Notes under the pieces: model-generated | Database searches by the model: none | What the model saw: the letters and a program-made list of their open reading frames with translations, nothing else | Told to the model about the DNA's origin: nothing | Shown: piece after piece, positions 21,204 to 30,709 of the stretch | Layout of the letters: each line of letters starts with the position of its first letter | How positions within the stretch are numbered: the first letter of the stretch is position 1 | From: Aradus depressus | Taxonomy: Eukaryota; Arthropoda; Insecta; Hemiptera; Aradidae | DNA length: 64,000 bases | Assembly: GCA_963662175.1 (NCBI GenBank) | Contig: OY759225.1 | Location: 9,869,107-9,933,106 of the forward strand | Direction of reading: 5' to 3' | Position numbers and translations under genes: made by a program

Positions 21204-21714
21204 ATTGTCACCAATTTCGAGGAGTGATTTACGTAAGACTTTTTTTTCATTGAGGAAAAGGGGGGGCCCAATTTATATTATTATTTTAAATTTAAACGTA
21301 ATTTTCAAATTGTGGAAATGTACAGCTAAAATAAAATATATATTTCTCTCTACTTTTGTCTGGCGACACTCCAGAAAACAAGTTTTCTAAAACTCATTAC
21401 AAAACGTCTTTTTTTTTTTTTTTTTTTATTCTTTTCCCCCAAAGGGAAATGAAATTAAAAGAAGTTGTAATTGAAAAAGAAAAAAAGGGAAAAAAGCTGT
21501 TCCGGATTTTCAATGTCTTTACACACCGAATAAAACGAAGAATTAACAACAGAAAAGAAGAAGATAAACAAAAAAAACGGATAAATCAATCTAAATGTAA
21601 TTTTGGATTGGGTAAAGTTCTTCTATTTCTAGGAAAGCATCAATTTTAATTGGTACCTGCTGTAGATCTGCTTTCTTGATTGCTTACAGGTATTTATAGG
21701 GATTTTTTTTTTCT
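21204..21714. other. Non-coding, low-complexity A/T
   Basis: A lysine-rich open frame at 21356-21649 reflects A-rich sequence and poly(T) at 21412-21428; it is not supported as a gene. Confidence 0.4.
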
Positions 21715-22260
21715 TCTTTTCGTTAAGGGGCATTTCGACCACGAGGGTCATGGATGCAGGTCTCTGGGGATCCTAGCGGACTAATTTGGATAGTCGCAGA
21801 TTAATAATAATAAAAGAGATTGAAGTATACGGAATAGAAAGGCTACGTGATGAAGACAATTTTGTTTTATAATTTAGACAGGAGGTTTGTGAAGTGCAAG
21901 AATTGAAATAGTTGGTTAATTTGGGAGATAATATTGGATAGAATTTCGGAAATATCCTCCGCAAGGTTGAAATTCTCACGCTGGGGACTATATGCCGTGC
22001 ATTCAGTTAGAATGTATCTGACAGACAGTTCGACCCTGCAGGACTGACAGAGGAGGGGGTTCCTGAGCCATCAGATATCCATGGGTCAGCCTGCTCTGCC
22101 CTCTACGTAACCGAGTTAAAATTACTTCTTCTTTCCTTTTTTCTCTTATTGAGGTGTTCCAGACTCGAGTGGAGCTTTTGATAGTCCTTAGCTTATTATC
22201 GGTCATACCGAGCCACCGAATCTGCTATTTGATCCAAACTCTTTCCTTGGTGGGTAGTCC
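21715..22260 (-). pseudogene. I/R1-type LINE C-terminal relic
   Basis: Minus strand, high to low coordinates: SSTRVWNTSIREKRKEEV, LTRLRRGQSRLTHGYLM, a PP.CQSC-type cysteine segment in a shifted frame, and a further downstream segment. This is the same block as LTRLRIGYTWLTH in 17915-18922. The 3' UTR has CATCCATGACCCTCGTGGTC and AATGCCCCTTAACG, then an A-rich tail (T-rich at 21705-21722 on plus). Frameshifts and stops show that it is dead. Confidence 0.82.
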
Positions 22261-22299
22261 TTCTAGTATGGCGCTCCTTTATAGAGATTAATACTTAGG

Positions 22300-22410
22300 T
22301 TTTGTTATCGTGACTCATGCTCGGGGTTTAACTACGAGGTCATATCTCTTTCGTCACTCTGGTAGACATGAGCCCGACTCTACAATATGAGTCCTAAATG
22401 TTGCCTCATC
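22300..22410 (-). mobile_element. SINE 3' fragment
   Basis: Minus-orientation GGCAACATTTAGGACTC, GGGCTCATGTCTACCAGAGT, GACGAAAGAGATATGACCTC and GTAGTTAAACC blocks match the SINE 3' end. Confidence 0.8.
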
Positions 22411-22534
22411 TTCCAACCGAGTGCGCTATCTCAGGTTTTACCTTTAAAGCAGACTTACGTAGAACCCCCGAATACGAAAAGAACTGAATCAGAGATACGG
22501 ACTGTTACGTCAAATACATACCAAAATAAAAAAT

Positions 22535-22800
22535 TGACTACTAACAAAAAAACTTACGTTTTACATTATACGACCAATCTGAACGTACGGACTTGAACTT
22601 GGCGGTACAGTTAAACAATCCAACATCAATCGTATCCAAGCATTCCAATCCAAACTCCTGCGACGAATTGTCAACGCTCTTTCAACAGAATTTCATGTTT
22701 TCTGACACTCTGATTCTAATAATGATTTCTTCTGTCTTTGAACACAAATCATCAATAGAAATACAAAGCTCTCTAAAGACGACATTTACTAAACTTTAAC
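22535..22800 (+). pseudogene. Jockey-type LINE ORF2 relic
   Basis: One frame reads TYGLELGGTVKQSNINRIQA followed by FQSKLLRRIVNA before breaking. The Jockey-clade counterpart is WTYG.ELWG.AK.SN...IQ.FQ.K.LR.I.NAP, so the W has been lost. The preceding bases read LTKKLTFYIIRPI in the same register. It is short, frameshifted and dead. 23225-23325 may be the C-terminal end of the same insertion. Confidence 0.8.
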
Positions 22801-23224
22801 TAGGTATGTAACTGTCGTTGATAATGACAAAAAATTTAATGTCAATTCAACCCCATAAACACATTAATCTACAGAATCGGACGAAGAGAAGGGGAGAAAG
22901 AGAGGAGAGGGAGCCGAATTTGTGTTGGGGAAGTACAATCACCAACGATTTTTCAAATGATTAACCTAACTTCTCCTATTCATTGTTACGCTGGAGAAGT
23001 AATATGTCTAGAAAATACCGAATGATAATTACATAAATGGTCCCAAATTGAACATTGGTTCAACTATTTGTTGAAATTGGTCAGAAAGTCGACAGATGTG
23101 ACCAGGTACTTATTTCCCATGTTAGAACCATTAGGCGCTCATCGTATTCTACCGATGTCTACCCGAAACTATTTGCGATTAGAGTTTTAGAGAGGAATTA
23201 GATTCTAAATTGTATTCTATTAAT
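22801..23224. other. Non-coding with DR1 fragments
   Basis: ATTAATCTACAGAATCGGAC with GGGGAGAAAG near 22862-22900 is DR1-like. Nothing else is supported. Confidence 0.4.
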
Positions 23225-23325
23225 TCGCCATAATACTTTGCACCACCTAACACCCTTGACCGATCTACTTATTCATCAATTATCCAGACACTCCGGCGTC
23301 TCAAGCGGGCATAGCAGAGACCTAG
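23225..23325 (+). pseudogene. Jockey-type C-terminal scrap
   Basis: Reads TLDRSTYSSIIQTLRRLKRA then a stop and QRP. The RRLKR.W/A motif is the conserved last part of Jockey-clade ORF2, also present at 17380, 40030 and 56835. The adjoining pogo-like element starts immediately after it. Confidence 0.7.
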
Positions 23326-23805
23326 TACAGTGGAGTCCCGCTTATCCGGACCAGATGGGACCGGACCCCGTCCGGATCACCGAAAGTTCGCATTAAACGG
23401 AATTCGCTGTAAAAAGCACATGATAAATATTTCAGCTATTTTTTTTTTCTCATAAATACATCTTTTCCCTCAGCTTAATTTCATTTTCAATACTAGATAA
23501 TGTATACGTAGATCTAAGTTTTCAACCAAAGATAGGGTTGAACTGAGATAGGATAAACAAAACAAAACATCTCTGATTAATACTCAAAATTTATTTATTG
23601 TACCATATAGCAATACAAAACCAACCACGGTACATTAATGTTATAATGTAAAAGTTAAGAATTAAAAAAAAAACGAAATATGTAAACGTTAAATTCTGAA
23701 CAGGACTATAAAATTAAACAATGTACAATATGTAATGAAAACAAGAATATTTCACAGGTTGTCAAATAAAATGTAGTATGACCTCTCACAGACTTTATTA
23801 GAAGT

Positions 23806-23843
23806 AGCTAGCCGGCTTTCGAAGTTTCCCTCATCATCAGGCT
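23806..23843 (-). ncRNA. Hammerhead-like ribozyme, family E (nested in pogo-like element)
   Basis: Minus strand: AGC, core CTGATGA, extra T, helix II GAGG/CTTC with GAAA tetraloop, GAAA, palindromic helix III AGCCGGCT, A at the cleavage site, GCT pairing with AGC. All core bases are present. Confidence 0.75.
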
Positions 23844-24020
23844 GTCTGATAAAAAATTAAAAAAATTCTATGAATGAAAACTAATAATAACTAAATAATT
23901 TTATAATAAAAATAAATAAATAAAACAATCTAAAAACTTTAACAATTCAAAATATCATGGATGGGGACAGACGAGTTATTCCTGTCCACCATCTGAGTCA
24001 CAACTTTTTTTTTTTATCGG

Positions 24021-24050
24021 ACTGCCTGATGATGAGGGAAACCTTCTAAT
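24021..24050 (+). ncRNA. Hammerhead-like ribozyme, family E, deleted copy
   Basis: Head-to-head partner of 23806-23843. It keeps CTGATGA, T, GAGG and GAAACCTTC but then jumps to TAATAAAAATCTGTGAGAGG: the GAAA, helix III and cleavage site are deleted. It cannot self-cleave. Confidence 0.7.
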
Positions 24051-24319
24051 AAAAATCTGTGAGAGGTCATACAACATTTTATTTGACAACCTGTGAAATA
24101 ATCGGAAAATAGGTTGTGCGAGCCATCTTCTTTGTCGGCACTTTTTCATCGTAGCCAACTGAGTAAGTCAAGTCAAACCCTCTCTTTGAATTATTTTCGC
24201 ACTTACCGCTCGCTAATTAAGTAAAAAGTTTACTGAATTTTAATTCGTTTTTTTTAAGATCCCGTCCGGATTAACCGGATGTCCGGATTAGGGGGACTCT
24301 ACTGTATATTCAAAGCAGC

Positions 24320-24450
24320 GTAACGACGACACCTATCAATTTTTAGTGGAATCAGCCGAAGGGGAATGAGAGATCAAAGGACTCAACTTGAAAATCTCAA
24401 TAACTGCCGATGTAATGAATGAATCAACGTACGAAATATGATTGAGAAGC
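24320..24450 (+). repeat. Dispersed repeat DR1 fragment
   Basis: CAATTTTTAGTGGAATCAGC, then ACTTGAAAATCTCAATAACT and GCCGATGTAATGAATGAATC match one DR1 module. Confidence 0.75.
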
Positions 24451-24477
24451 CCCTGACATTTCTCACTCCAACAGCCA

Positions 24478-24693
24478 TCACAATACATCTACAACAATTT
24501 CTCTGAGACTTATTGCCCCCAAGACCATGTTGTTGAAGTGTTGTCCTGGAGTTGCGATGACAGGGATGGGCCCGGACAGGATGTCAACAAGAAAGGCCAG
24601 CAGAGACTCCTCCTCCAGTCCTTCATGTTGACAGTAACTCAAGACGAGCCTGTTATCGATATTTAAGTACCACTTAGCAGCTCCAGGCTCCTG
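24478..24693 (-). CDS. Unrecognised coding-like segment (72 codons incl. stop)
   Basis: Minus strand opens at a stop-bounded CAG codon (24693) and runs to TGA at 24478-24480. It reads QEPGAAKWYLNIDN, RLVLSYCQHEGLEEESLL, AFLVDILSGPIPVIATPG, QHFNNMVLGAISLREIVV. The alternating hydrophobic pattern and GC-richer codons look like a globular domain, not transposon sequence known to me. There is no ATG and no polypyrimidine tract before the possible acceptor AG at 24691-24692. It could be the last exon of a gene, or a retrocopied fragment. Function unknown. Confidence 0.45.
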   Translation of the reverse strand, partial: QEPGAAKWYLNIDNRLVLSYCQHEGLEEESLLAFLVDILSGPIPVIATPGQHFNNMVLGAISLREIVVDVL

Positions 24694-24989
24694 TTACTTT
24701 TTCTCCTTCCAACCTCCCACCAACTCTTCTAGGTGTCATCTTCAGAGATCATCATCCTGTATCTCAAACATCAAACAAACAGCTGAAAGAAATGGAACTA
24801 GTGACAAGAAGTCAGATCTACAGGATCATTACACCCACGATGTACAGGGATCTGAGCGGCTATTAATTCTAGTCCCATATTTATTTGAGGAAGTTCATCT
24901 CCACTATATTTTTCTACACATCCTGCCGTAATTGAGAAATTATTACAATTTAGTACCTACTTAAATCATCAAAAATATGATGCAGAATT
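24694..24989. other. Non-coding; possibly decayed upstream coding
   Basis: On the minus strand, a shifted frame reads HLEELVGGWKEKVTGAW just upstream of the 24478-24693 segment, so the open stretch may originally have continued here before a frameshift. This is uncertain. Confidence 0.3.
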
Positions 24990-25260
24990 TTCAACGAAAT
25001 TTCATGTTTACCGACCTCCAAATTCAAAAATAGGAAAACAAACGTCTCTTTGTGTCTGTCTGTGAACCCGATAACTCACGATAGAATGTATGAATCGACA
25101 TAAAATTTTATGTGTGAAACCAGAAGCCTCTAACGACGACACATATTGTTTATAAGCGGAATTGACCAATAGAAAAATGGGGATTAGGGGGAATGTTTAA
25201 CACAAAAAATCTAGTAACTAACGATCTAATGAATTGTGTTTAAAAAAAGTACCTATGTAA
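24990..25260 (+). repeat. Dispersed repeat DR1
   Basis: ATGCAGAATTTTCAACGAAA, GTTTACCGACCTC, TGTCTGTCTGTGAACCCGAT, GACATAAAATTTTATGTGTG, AGCGGAATTGACC and AAAAAATCTAGTAACTAACG follow the DR1 module order. Confidence 0.85.
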
Positions 25261-25294
25261 AATTTAAAAAAAAAAAAAAAAAATTAAATAAAAT

Positions 25295-25520
25295 TACCAT
25301 ATTTCCTGTAGAAATTATTGCTGATATTCTACTAAATTTAGATTTCTACAGTAATTTCCGACAAGGGCCCTAAAAAAATATCGAAAGTTCAAGACGTGCA
25401 ATTTTGAAGAAAGTGCACGTATTTAAAAAAAATTCAATCATCAAACTTTTCATTTGGATTACCTACTTCTAAATTTTTTAAAGAGATGCCATATTGCGTT
25501 CATAAATTTTCAAAAAATGT
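25295..25520 (+). repeat. Dispersed hairpin repeat DR2, longer copy
   Basis: Same hairpin as 13375 (CATATTTCCTGTAGAAATTA with AGATTTCTACAGTAATTTCC), then AAAGTTCAAGACGTGCAATT and AGAGATGCCATATTG. Positions 25560-25640 (GGGTTTATTTACC) are shared with 35155. DR2 may therefore be the start of a longer element that includes 25645-27004. Confidence 0.85.
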
Positions 25521-25644
25521 TCAATCTAATCCAAAGGTATAAATTATCTTACTGGGTTCACAGGGAAATAAATAGCATATAATAAGAGAACAAATATTGG
25601 GTTTATTTACCTAAACCTACATTATATGTATATAAAATCAAAAT

Positions 25645-27004
25645 ACAATAAAAATCTTACAAACTAATTTCTACCTCTACTTTAGTCTCTTTTCTTTCCA
25701 AATATCGTGACCATTCTTTAATTCAATGTTACTTTGGGCATATAAACATATAAATAAATAAAAGTACCTTTACGCATCTATTTCACTGTTATTTTCACTC
25801 CTACAGGTTCACTACCTTAACCCTAAAAACATCTCTCTCTAGACTGTCCACTTCCACAACACAACTTAGACTGTTCCTCCCTATTTAAAACAGATGATCG
25901 TCGTCTTTTGTCTCTATTTATTGATTGTTCACATTTCGTTTAAAAACAAAATGCAACTATCTTTGTATATTTATTCACTAATTAAGTCACTTCACTCCTA
26001 AAAGCTGTTTTTATACAAATAATAATAATTGATTTTATATTATTTTAATAATTTTAATGTGTGTAAATTTTATTCGTATCAGCATAAAATTCATTATGAT
26101 TCAGAAGAGCTTTATAAGACAACTATTCATTTTTAGCCCAAAGGGTAGATCGGTGGAAGAGCAAACATTTATTTAATCTGGGGAAGTAGAGATTCACCGA
26201 CATTTCTCATGATTGTCTCATGCATATTTGAAGAGATGTGTACACCGTGAAGTCCCCCCTCTCATGGGCAAGTTGACACAGATTCTCTCTATAGCTACGT
26301 TAAATCTAACCTATCACCTCTACTTCATTCACCAACATAAAATTTTATTTTCCCATTTTACTTCTCGTGTCCTTTTTACACTCTCCCACTCTTAAAGAAG
26401 GTTGTTTTCCACTGGAAGAAAATACATAAAGAGGACAAACACTAACTTTTATAACTTTGAAAAATAAATTTAACTCTTCTGGTTCTGGTTTTTAGAAGAT
26501 TATATTATACAGAATGGTAAATTTAATTAAGAAAGCTTTCAAAATTAATCAACTATTCTTAAAGACTTTCCTAATCACTTAGAAATTTTCATTCCGAAAC
26601 ACATTTAATGTTAAAAAAATTTACAAACATTAAGATTATTATTATATTTAAAAAATCAATTATTATTATTTGTATAAAAACATCTGTTAGGAATGGAGTA
26701 ACTTAAATAGTAAATAAATATACAAAAATGGACTAGTAGCGTTTTGTTTTAAAACGAAATGTGAACAACCAATGAATGGAATTCAAAAGACGACGATCAG
26801 CTGTTTTAAATAGTGTGAAACGTGGAAAATTAAGGTGTAGTGAACCAGTCTGAGTGAAAACAGTGAAGTAGATGCGCAAAGGTACTTTTATTTATTTATA
26901 TGTTTATATGCCCGAAATAACATTGAATTAAAGAATGGCCACATCATTTGAAAAGAAAAGAGACTAAAGTAGATGTAGAAATTAGTTTGTAAGATTTTTA
27001 TTGT
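25645..27004. mobile_element. Foldback element with about 400-bp inverted arms
   Basis: Left arm 25645-26062 and right arm 26620-27004 are inverted copies with moderate divergence: CAATAAAAATCTTACAAACT at the left edge, its complement at the right; GGGCATATAAACATATAAAT versus ATTTATATGTTTATATGCCC; GACGATCGTC-type core CGTCGTCTTTTG/CAAAAGACGACG; TTTGTATAAAAACA at the inner ends. The 560-bp interior (26063-26619) carries no recognisable gene. Confidence 0.85.
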
Positions 27005-28339
27005 AAGTAATTACATGATACGCTTCTTGTCACATGCCCAGCCCACCGCGCCCTGATTTCATATTATACTCCTATGAAAGTTGGACTGAAAATTAAGTAT
27101 AAAAAACCCCAATATATGCTTTTGAATCGCCACCTCCATCTAGAGAAAAATATCCAATTTGTACAAGCTTCCTTCAAGAAAAAACTCTTCCATGACTCCA
27201 GAAACTTGTTCATTCTATGATTGGTCATGTTCTTATATATGAATCTGAGACATGAACGGCGAACCTCGATCGGAAAGTAGGGGAGATAAGTTACTTCTGG
27301 CGCAATGGCAAAAGCGCAAGATGGCGGCCGTCGCCGACCTCTCCCACCACCCTCCTCTCTCCACGCCCCCTCCCCTCCTCCTCCCCTGTACTTGAATCAC
27401 TTCCCCATCTCAATATGTTTCCGCCCTTTCTCTAAACCTCAACATTTAGCCCACTAGCTCTCCCAAGCGCCTAGATATCAAATTATTATTGATATTAAAC
27501 CAGGTGTGGACTTCTTAATATGATATTTTCCCTTTCTTCAATACAGAATTAAAATTATATGCTATACATATAATAGAGATCGGAATGAGGTATTTAAACC
27601 AGGTTGGCACCACCAGGGGTCCATCGGACATCGACCCTATTCTGGGACAGGATCAGCCCTTGCTAACCTTGATCCAGCTCACTACAAATATCCCTTCGGA
27701 AGTTCCACACTTCAAGTTAGGTATTACGAAGTGTATAACATAGTCCCTTTTGGAGACATCCTCGCGAAGATCTATTACTCTGTTACAGTCTTTCGTATAC
27801 TAAGATTCGATGGTTCCATGAGCTGGTGTGAAATGTTCGGGCCTATGTTTGCTAGGGATTAGCGGATAGATACAAGTGAATTACCCCCCACTCTTGAATG
27901 ACCAAGCTCGTCTCAAACCAGTGCCTAACCTAGCTCTCGTGACAGAAATACGGTCTAAAAGCCGTATTGTGTGCAGTTATTGGTTACTCAGTGTGTGTGG
28001 AAGTACATGTGGTACTTCGCTTCTTATGTAGTTTCCATCGTGGGAAACCGCTCATATTATGTTAACTTACGTTTTCTCAGTTTATGTTTGCTTATAGACA
28101 AACGAGCAGTCAAGCCTTGTTCTATTTAATATAAGCCTGGCCAGGCACTATATATTAATTCCATAACAGTGTCTCCCCCTTTATTATGTACCTTATAGAT
28201 GCGGCTAAATCCAGTATCAAGAGAGCCAGAAATCCGTGGGTACTTAATAGTGTTTAAGAAAAATGTTAGTTAATTGGTTTATTTGGGGCGAACAACTGCT
28301 TTGGTTATTATCGCCCTATCTTGTTAAGTTCCTTGTTCT
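27005..28339. other. Non-coding; GC-rich patch with a YY1-like motif
   Basis: At 27310-27330 the plus strand has GCAAGATGGCGGCCGTCGCC. CAAGATGGCGGC is the classic YY1 core found at promoters and start codons of housekeeping genes. The ATG at 27317 opens only 24 codons (MAAVADLSHHPPLSTPPPLL then PCT) before a stop. The following 80 bases are a CCCCTCCTCC-type pyrimidine tract. No further exon is recognisable. The remainder (27430-28339) shows nothing supported. Confidence 0.4.
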
Positions 28340-28860
28340 AACTGAGCCAGCGAACTCTTTATACTAATGACGAGAACAGCCATGATGGGATCCCACAGGG
28401 GGCCAGAGGGACCGGGGAAGGCCAAGCACAGGACCCAGGGCAACCAACGAACAGGCAGGCCAGAGGACAAGCAACAGCACAGCCGGGCCACTCTCTCAAG
28501 TATATGTAAGCACTTAGCTTAATCGTGGAGATAGCGGGGCTTGAAGATGAGGGTGTGCATGTGAGGAAAGCCGTCCACACCCTCCAAGTCTGGGACTGTT
28601 CCAGTCCAGAGGCTCCGGCGGAGCTGCCCCAAGCCCCCGATCCAGCCAGCCACCCGAGGGCCCTACGTAGGACCTCAAATAGGCAAATGATCACAGACGG
28701 AAGGGTTCAGATTCTTTGGTATAGCCCGGTTTCTTTTAAGAAGTTAATAACTCTATCCAGAATGGTGGGGCTATCCCCCAGCGCCTCCTCCAAGCTCCTT
28801 GGAACATCATTTTTTCTGAGAAGATTTTCATAGAAGAAGCACTCCGAGAAGTTATGGTAA
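28340..28860. other. GC-rich island of unknown origin
   Basis: About 370 bases are clearly richer in G and C than any neighbouring sequence. Both strands have overlapping open frames (28359-28694 minus; 28525-28833 plus), as expected in GC-rich DNA, and neither has a recognisable domain. One plus-strand frame at 28750-28860 reads NGGAIPQRLLQAPWNIIFSE then KIFIEEALREVMVNT. It could be horizontally inserted, a decayed exon, or a regulatory island. Confidence 0.4.
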
Positions 28861-29486
28861 ACACTTAGTGGGTTTAAGAAATATTAAAAGAACCATAAAT
28901 TTCATTATTTTATGTTAAGTTAGCTTCTTAATGAACTAGCACCCATCGAATACAGTCCACTCAGTGTATGCCATGTTTACGAATGTTGTGCATAGACAGG
29001 CTCTATTAAACGTATGATTTCATCTACAATTTCCTAGATCATTACAATTTTCAAAGTCTGATGAACCGAAACCAATCAACATTTGGTTCCTCACCCCAGT
29101 TAAGGAATATCTCATCTAGAAAACCGTTCACATACCTGCAACCCTGAAAGGAAGTGAAGAGGTCAGTATATAATATTAATCCGCCAAGTTCTAGCTTGGG
29201 CCAACTTAGTTGGTCAGGAAGAGACCTCCCCCTCAAAATAGGCCAATCGGAAATTGGAACCGAACCAATTGACCTCACAAACAAGTTGACCATTTCCGTC
29301 TTCTCACGTCACTTGGTTCGACCTCAGTTCGGTTCGCATCACAAATTGGAAACATGATTACTTCCTCTACATTTGGTCTCCATTGGATATCATTTTCCAT
29401 TAGTCAAGTGCAAAAACATTGTACATTTATTTATTTTTTTGTATTTTACTTCTCCAGTTAGACAAAATATAAATAAAATAAAATAA
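28861..29486. other. Non-coding; weak exon-like site at 29097-29145 (minus)
   Basis: Minus strand has CACTTCCTTTCAG (acceptor) and, 49 bases on, GTGAGG (donor-like), with an open frame between (GCRYVNGFLDEIFLNWG). The donor is weak and the composition is ordinary, so I do not call an exon. Confidence 0.3.
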
Positions 29487-29566
29487 AATAGCTTTATTGA
29501 CATTTATTTAGAACAAAAGATTTAGAACAAATAGCTTTATTGACATTTATTTAGAACAAAAGCCTC
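29487..29566 (+). repeat. Short direct duplication, 38-bp period
   Basis: ATAGCTTTATTGACATTTAT followed by TTAGAACAAAAG occurs twice in tandem, separated by TTTAGAACAA. Confidence 0.9.
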
Positions 29567-29686
29567 TCCTTTTGGAGGTTTTCGAGTTATTAAGATGGCT
29601 GATGTAGGAGAAGTGATTATTTCACAGGTTGTCAAATAAGATGTAAATAAATAAAACAAACTTATTTTTGAAATTTGTCTATTCCA

Positions 29687-29866
29687 CTAAAGATATAAAT
29701 ATATATAACTATTTTGTCTATTCCACTAAAGATATAAATATATATAACTATTTTGTCTATTCCACTAAAGATATAAATATATATAACTATTTTGTCTATT
29801 CCACTAAAGATATAAATATATATAACTATTTTGTCTATTCCACTAAAGATATAAATATATATAACT
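29687..29866 (+). repeat. 39-bp minisatellite, about 5 units
   Basis: Unit: ATTTTGTCTATTCCACTAAA then GATATAAATATATATAACT. It equals 13 codons, so one frame reads a 13-residue repeat (YFVYSTKDINIYN); this is an artefact of the period. The unit is the tail end of a family D ribozyme element amplified in place. Confidence 0.95.
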
Positions 29867-29904
29867 ACCGGTTTCGGCCTTACACCATCGTCAGGTCTAG
29901 TTAT
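29861..29904 (-). ncRNA. Hammerhead-like ribozyme, family D, left copy
   Basis: Minus strand: AGAC, CTGACGA, T, GGTGTAAGGCC (helix II with G-U), GAAA, ACCGGT, A, GTTAT. Confidence 0.7.
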
Positions 29905-30098
29905 GAACTAAGTTAGTTTGCAGAGAGCGACCCTTGAAATAAGTACATCTCAATATATAAATTTAGAACTAAGTTTTGTTAGGAAATATTTCATGAGATA
30001 GCTAACGGTACAGCCGGGGGACTCCCAAGTTTTAATAGCACCCTTTCACCTGAGATGTACTTATTTCAAGGGTCGCTCTCTGCAAACTAACTTAGTTC

Positions 30099-30142
30099 AT
30101 AACTAGACCTGACGATGGTGTAAGGCCGAAACCGGTAGTTAT
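30099..30142 (+). ncRNA. Hammerhead-like ribozyme, family D, right copy
   Basis: Identical core to 29861-29904, in the opposite orientation: CTGACGA, T, GGTGTAAGGCC, GAAA, ACCGGT, A. Confidence 0.7.
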
Positions 30143-30308
30143 ATATATTTATATCTTTAGTGGAATAGACAAAATAGTTATATATATTTATATCTTTATT
30201 GGAATAGAAAATATTTCAAAAATAAGTTTGTTTTATTTATTTATTACAAGTTTCCACAATATGTCCGCGTTCCTCAACTTAGAAGTTGTAAATAAGATGT
30301 AGTTTGAC

Positions 30309-30338
30309 CTCTCGAGGTTTCCCTCATCATCAGGCAGT
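30309..30338 (-). ncRNA. Hammerhead-like ribozyme, family E, internal deletion
   Basis: Minus strand: GACTGC, CTGATGA, T, perfect GAGG/CCTC helix II with GAAA loop, then GAG: the GAAA and palindromic helix III are deleted. Confidence 0.65.
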
Positions 30339-30399
30339 CTATAGAATAGTTGCGGTCAAATAAAATATAGTATGACCTCTCACAGATTTTTATTAGAAG

Positions 30400-30440
30400 T
30401 AGCTAGCCGGCTTTCGAGGTTTCCCTCATCAAAAGGCAGT
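30400..30440 (-). ncRNA. Hammerhead-like ribozyme, family E, core degenerate
   Basis: Minus strand: CTTTTGATGA instead of the CTGATGATGA core, then GAGG/CCTC with GAAA loop, GAAA, AGCCGGCT, A. Helices II and III are intact but the core is mutated. Confidence 0.6.
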
Positions 30441-30485
30441 CTATAAAATAGTTGCTGTAGTTTCGGTGTAGAGATCATCGATAGG

Positions 30486-30518
30486 TTGGGAGGGAAACTT
30501 CGAAAGCCGGCTAGCTAC
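30486..30518 (+). ncRNA. Hammerhead-like ribozyme, family E, 5' core lost
   Basis: GGAGGGAAACTTCGAAAGCC followed by GGCTAGCTACT keeps helix II, GAAA and helix III; the CTGATGA box has been replaced by unrelated sequence. Confidence 0.6.
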
Positions 30519-30709
30519 TTCTAATAAAAATCTGTGAGAGGTCATACTATATTTTATTTGACAACCTGTGAGGTTATGAGTCTACTGCTCTTTCAACAGA
30601 AGAAATCAGAAAAAAATTTAACCATTGTTCCTAAATTAAATTAAATTATTTCTTAAGTAAAACTGTTACTTCTTGATTAAAAATAAAACAATATAAAACA
30701 AAACGAGGG

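Larger units (their letters stand above)
23328..24304. mobile_element. pogo/Tigger-like element with TA duplication, carrying nested foldback
   Basis: Left end CAGTGGAGTCCCGCTTATCC and right end (reverse complement) CAGTAGAGTCCCCCTAATCC are inverted repeats flanked by TA at 23326-23327 and 24305-24306. The CAGT(A/G)GA(G/A)... ends and TA target are typical of pogo/Tigger elements. No transposase frame survives. A family E ribozyme foldback (about 23750-24110) lies within it, accounting for a large share of the length. Confidence 0.88.
29640..30290. mobile_element. Family D hammerhead foldback with expanded left arm
   Basis: Left arm starts with a five-fold 39-bp expansion (29687-29866), then the ribozyme, GACCCTTGAAATAAGTAC and the centre near 29955. 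The right arm mirrors it, with the ribozyme at 30099, only two copies of the 39-bp unit, then TTACAAGTTTCCACAATATG to about 30290. Compared with 19420-20140 the centre is shortened. Confidence 0.88.
30291..30585. mobile_element. Family E hammerhead foldback, three decayed units
   Basis: Two minus-strand units (30291-30345 and 30352-30450) precede one plus-strand unit (about 30470-30585). All share GACCTCTCACAGATTTTTAT, GAAGTAGCTAGCCGGCTTTC and TTATTTGACAACCTGTGA blocks or parts of them. Confidence 0.82.

Noticed and set aside
28359..28833. Overlapping frames of 111 and 102 codons on opposite strands
   Set aside because: Expected in GC-rich DNA where stop codons are rare; no domain in either. 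The GIPQGA-like string on plus near 28375 is too short to be taken as a reverse-transcriptase motif.
29097..29145. 49-nt minus-strand exon
   Set aside because: Acceptor is good but the donor GTGAGG is weak, only one entry phase is open, and composition equals the flanks.
29668..29916. 82-codon frame with 13-residue repeats
   Set aside because: Artefact of the 39-bp minisatellite; no protein signature.
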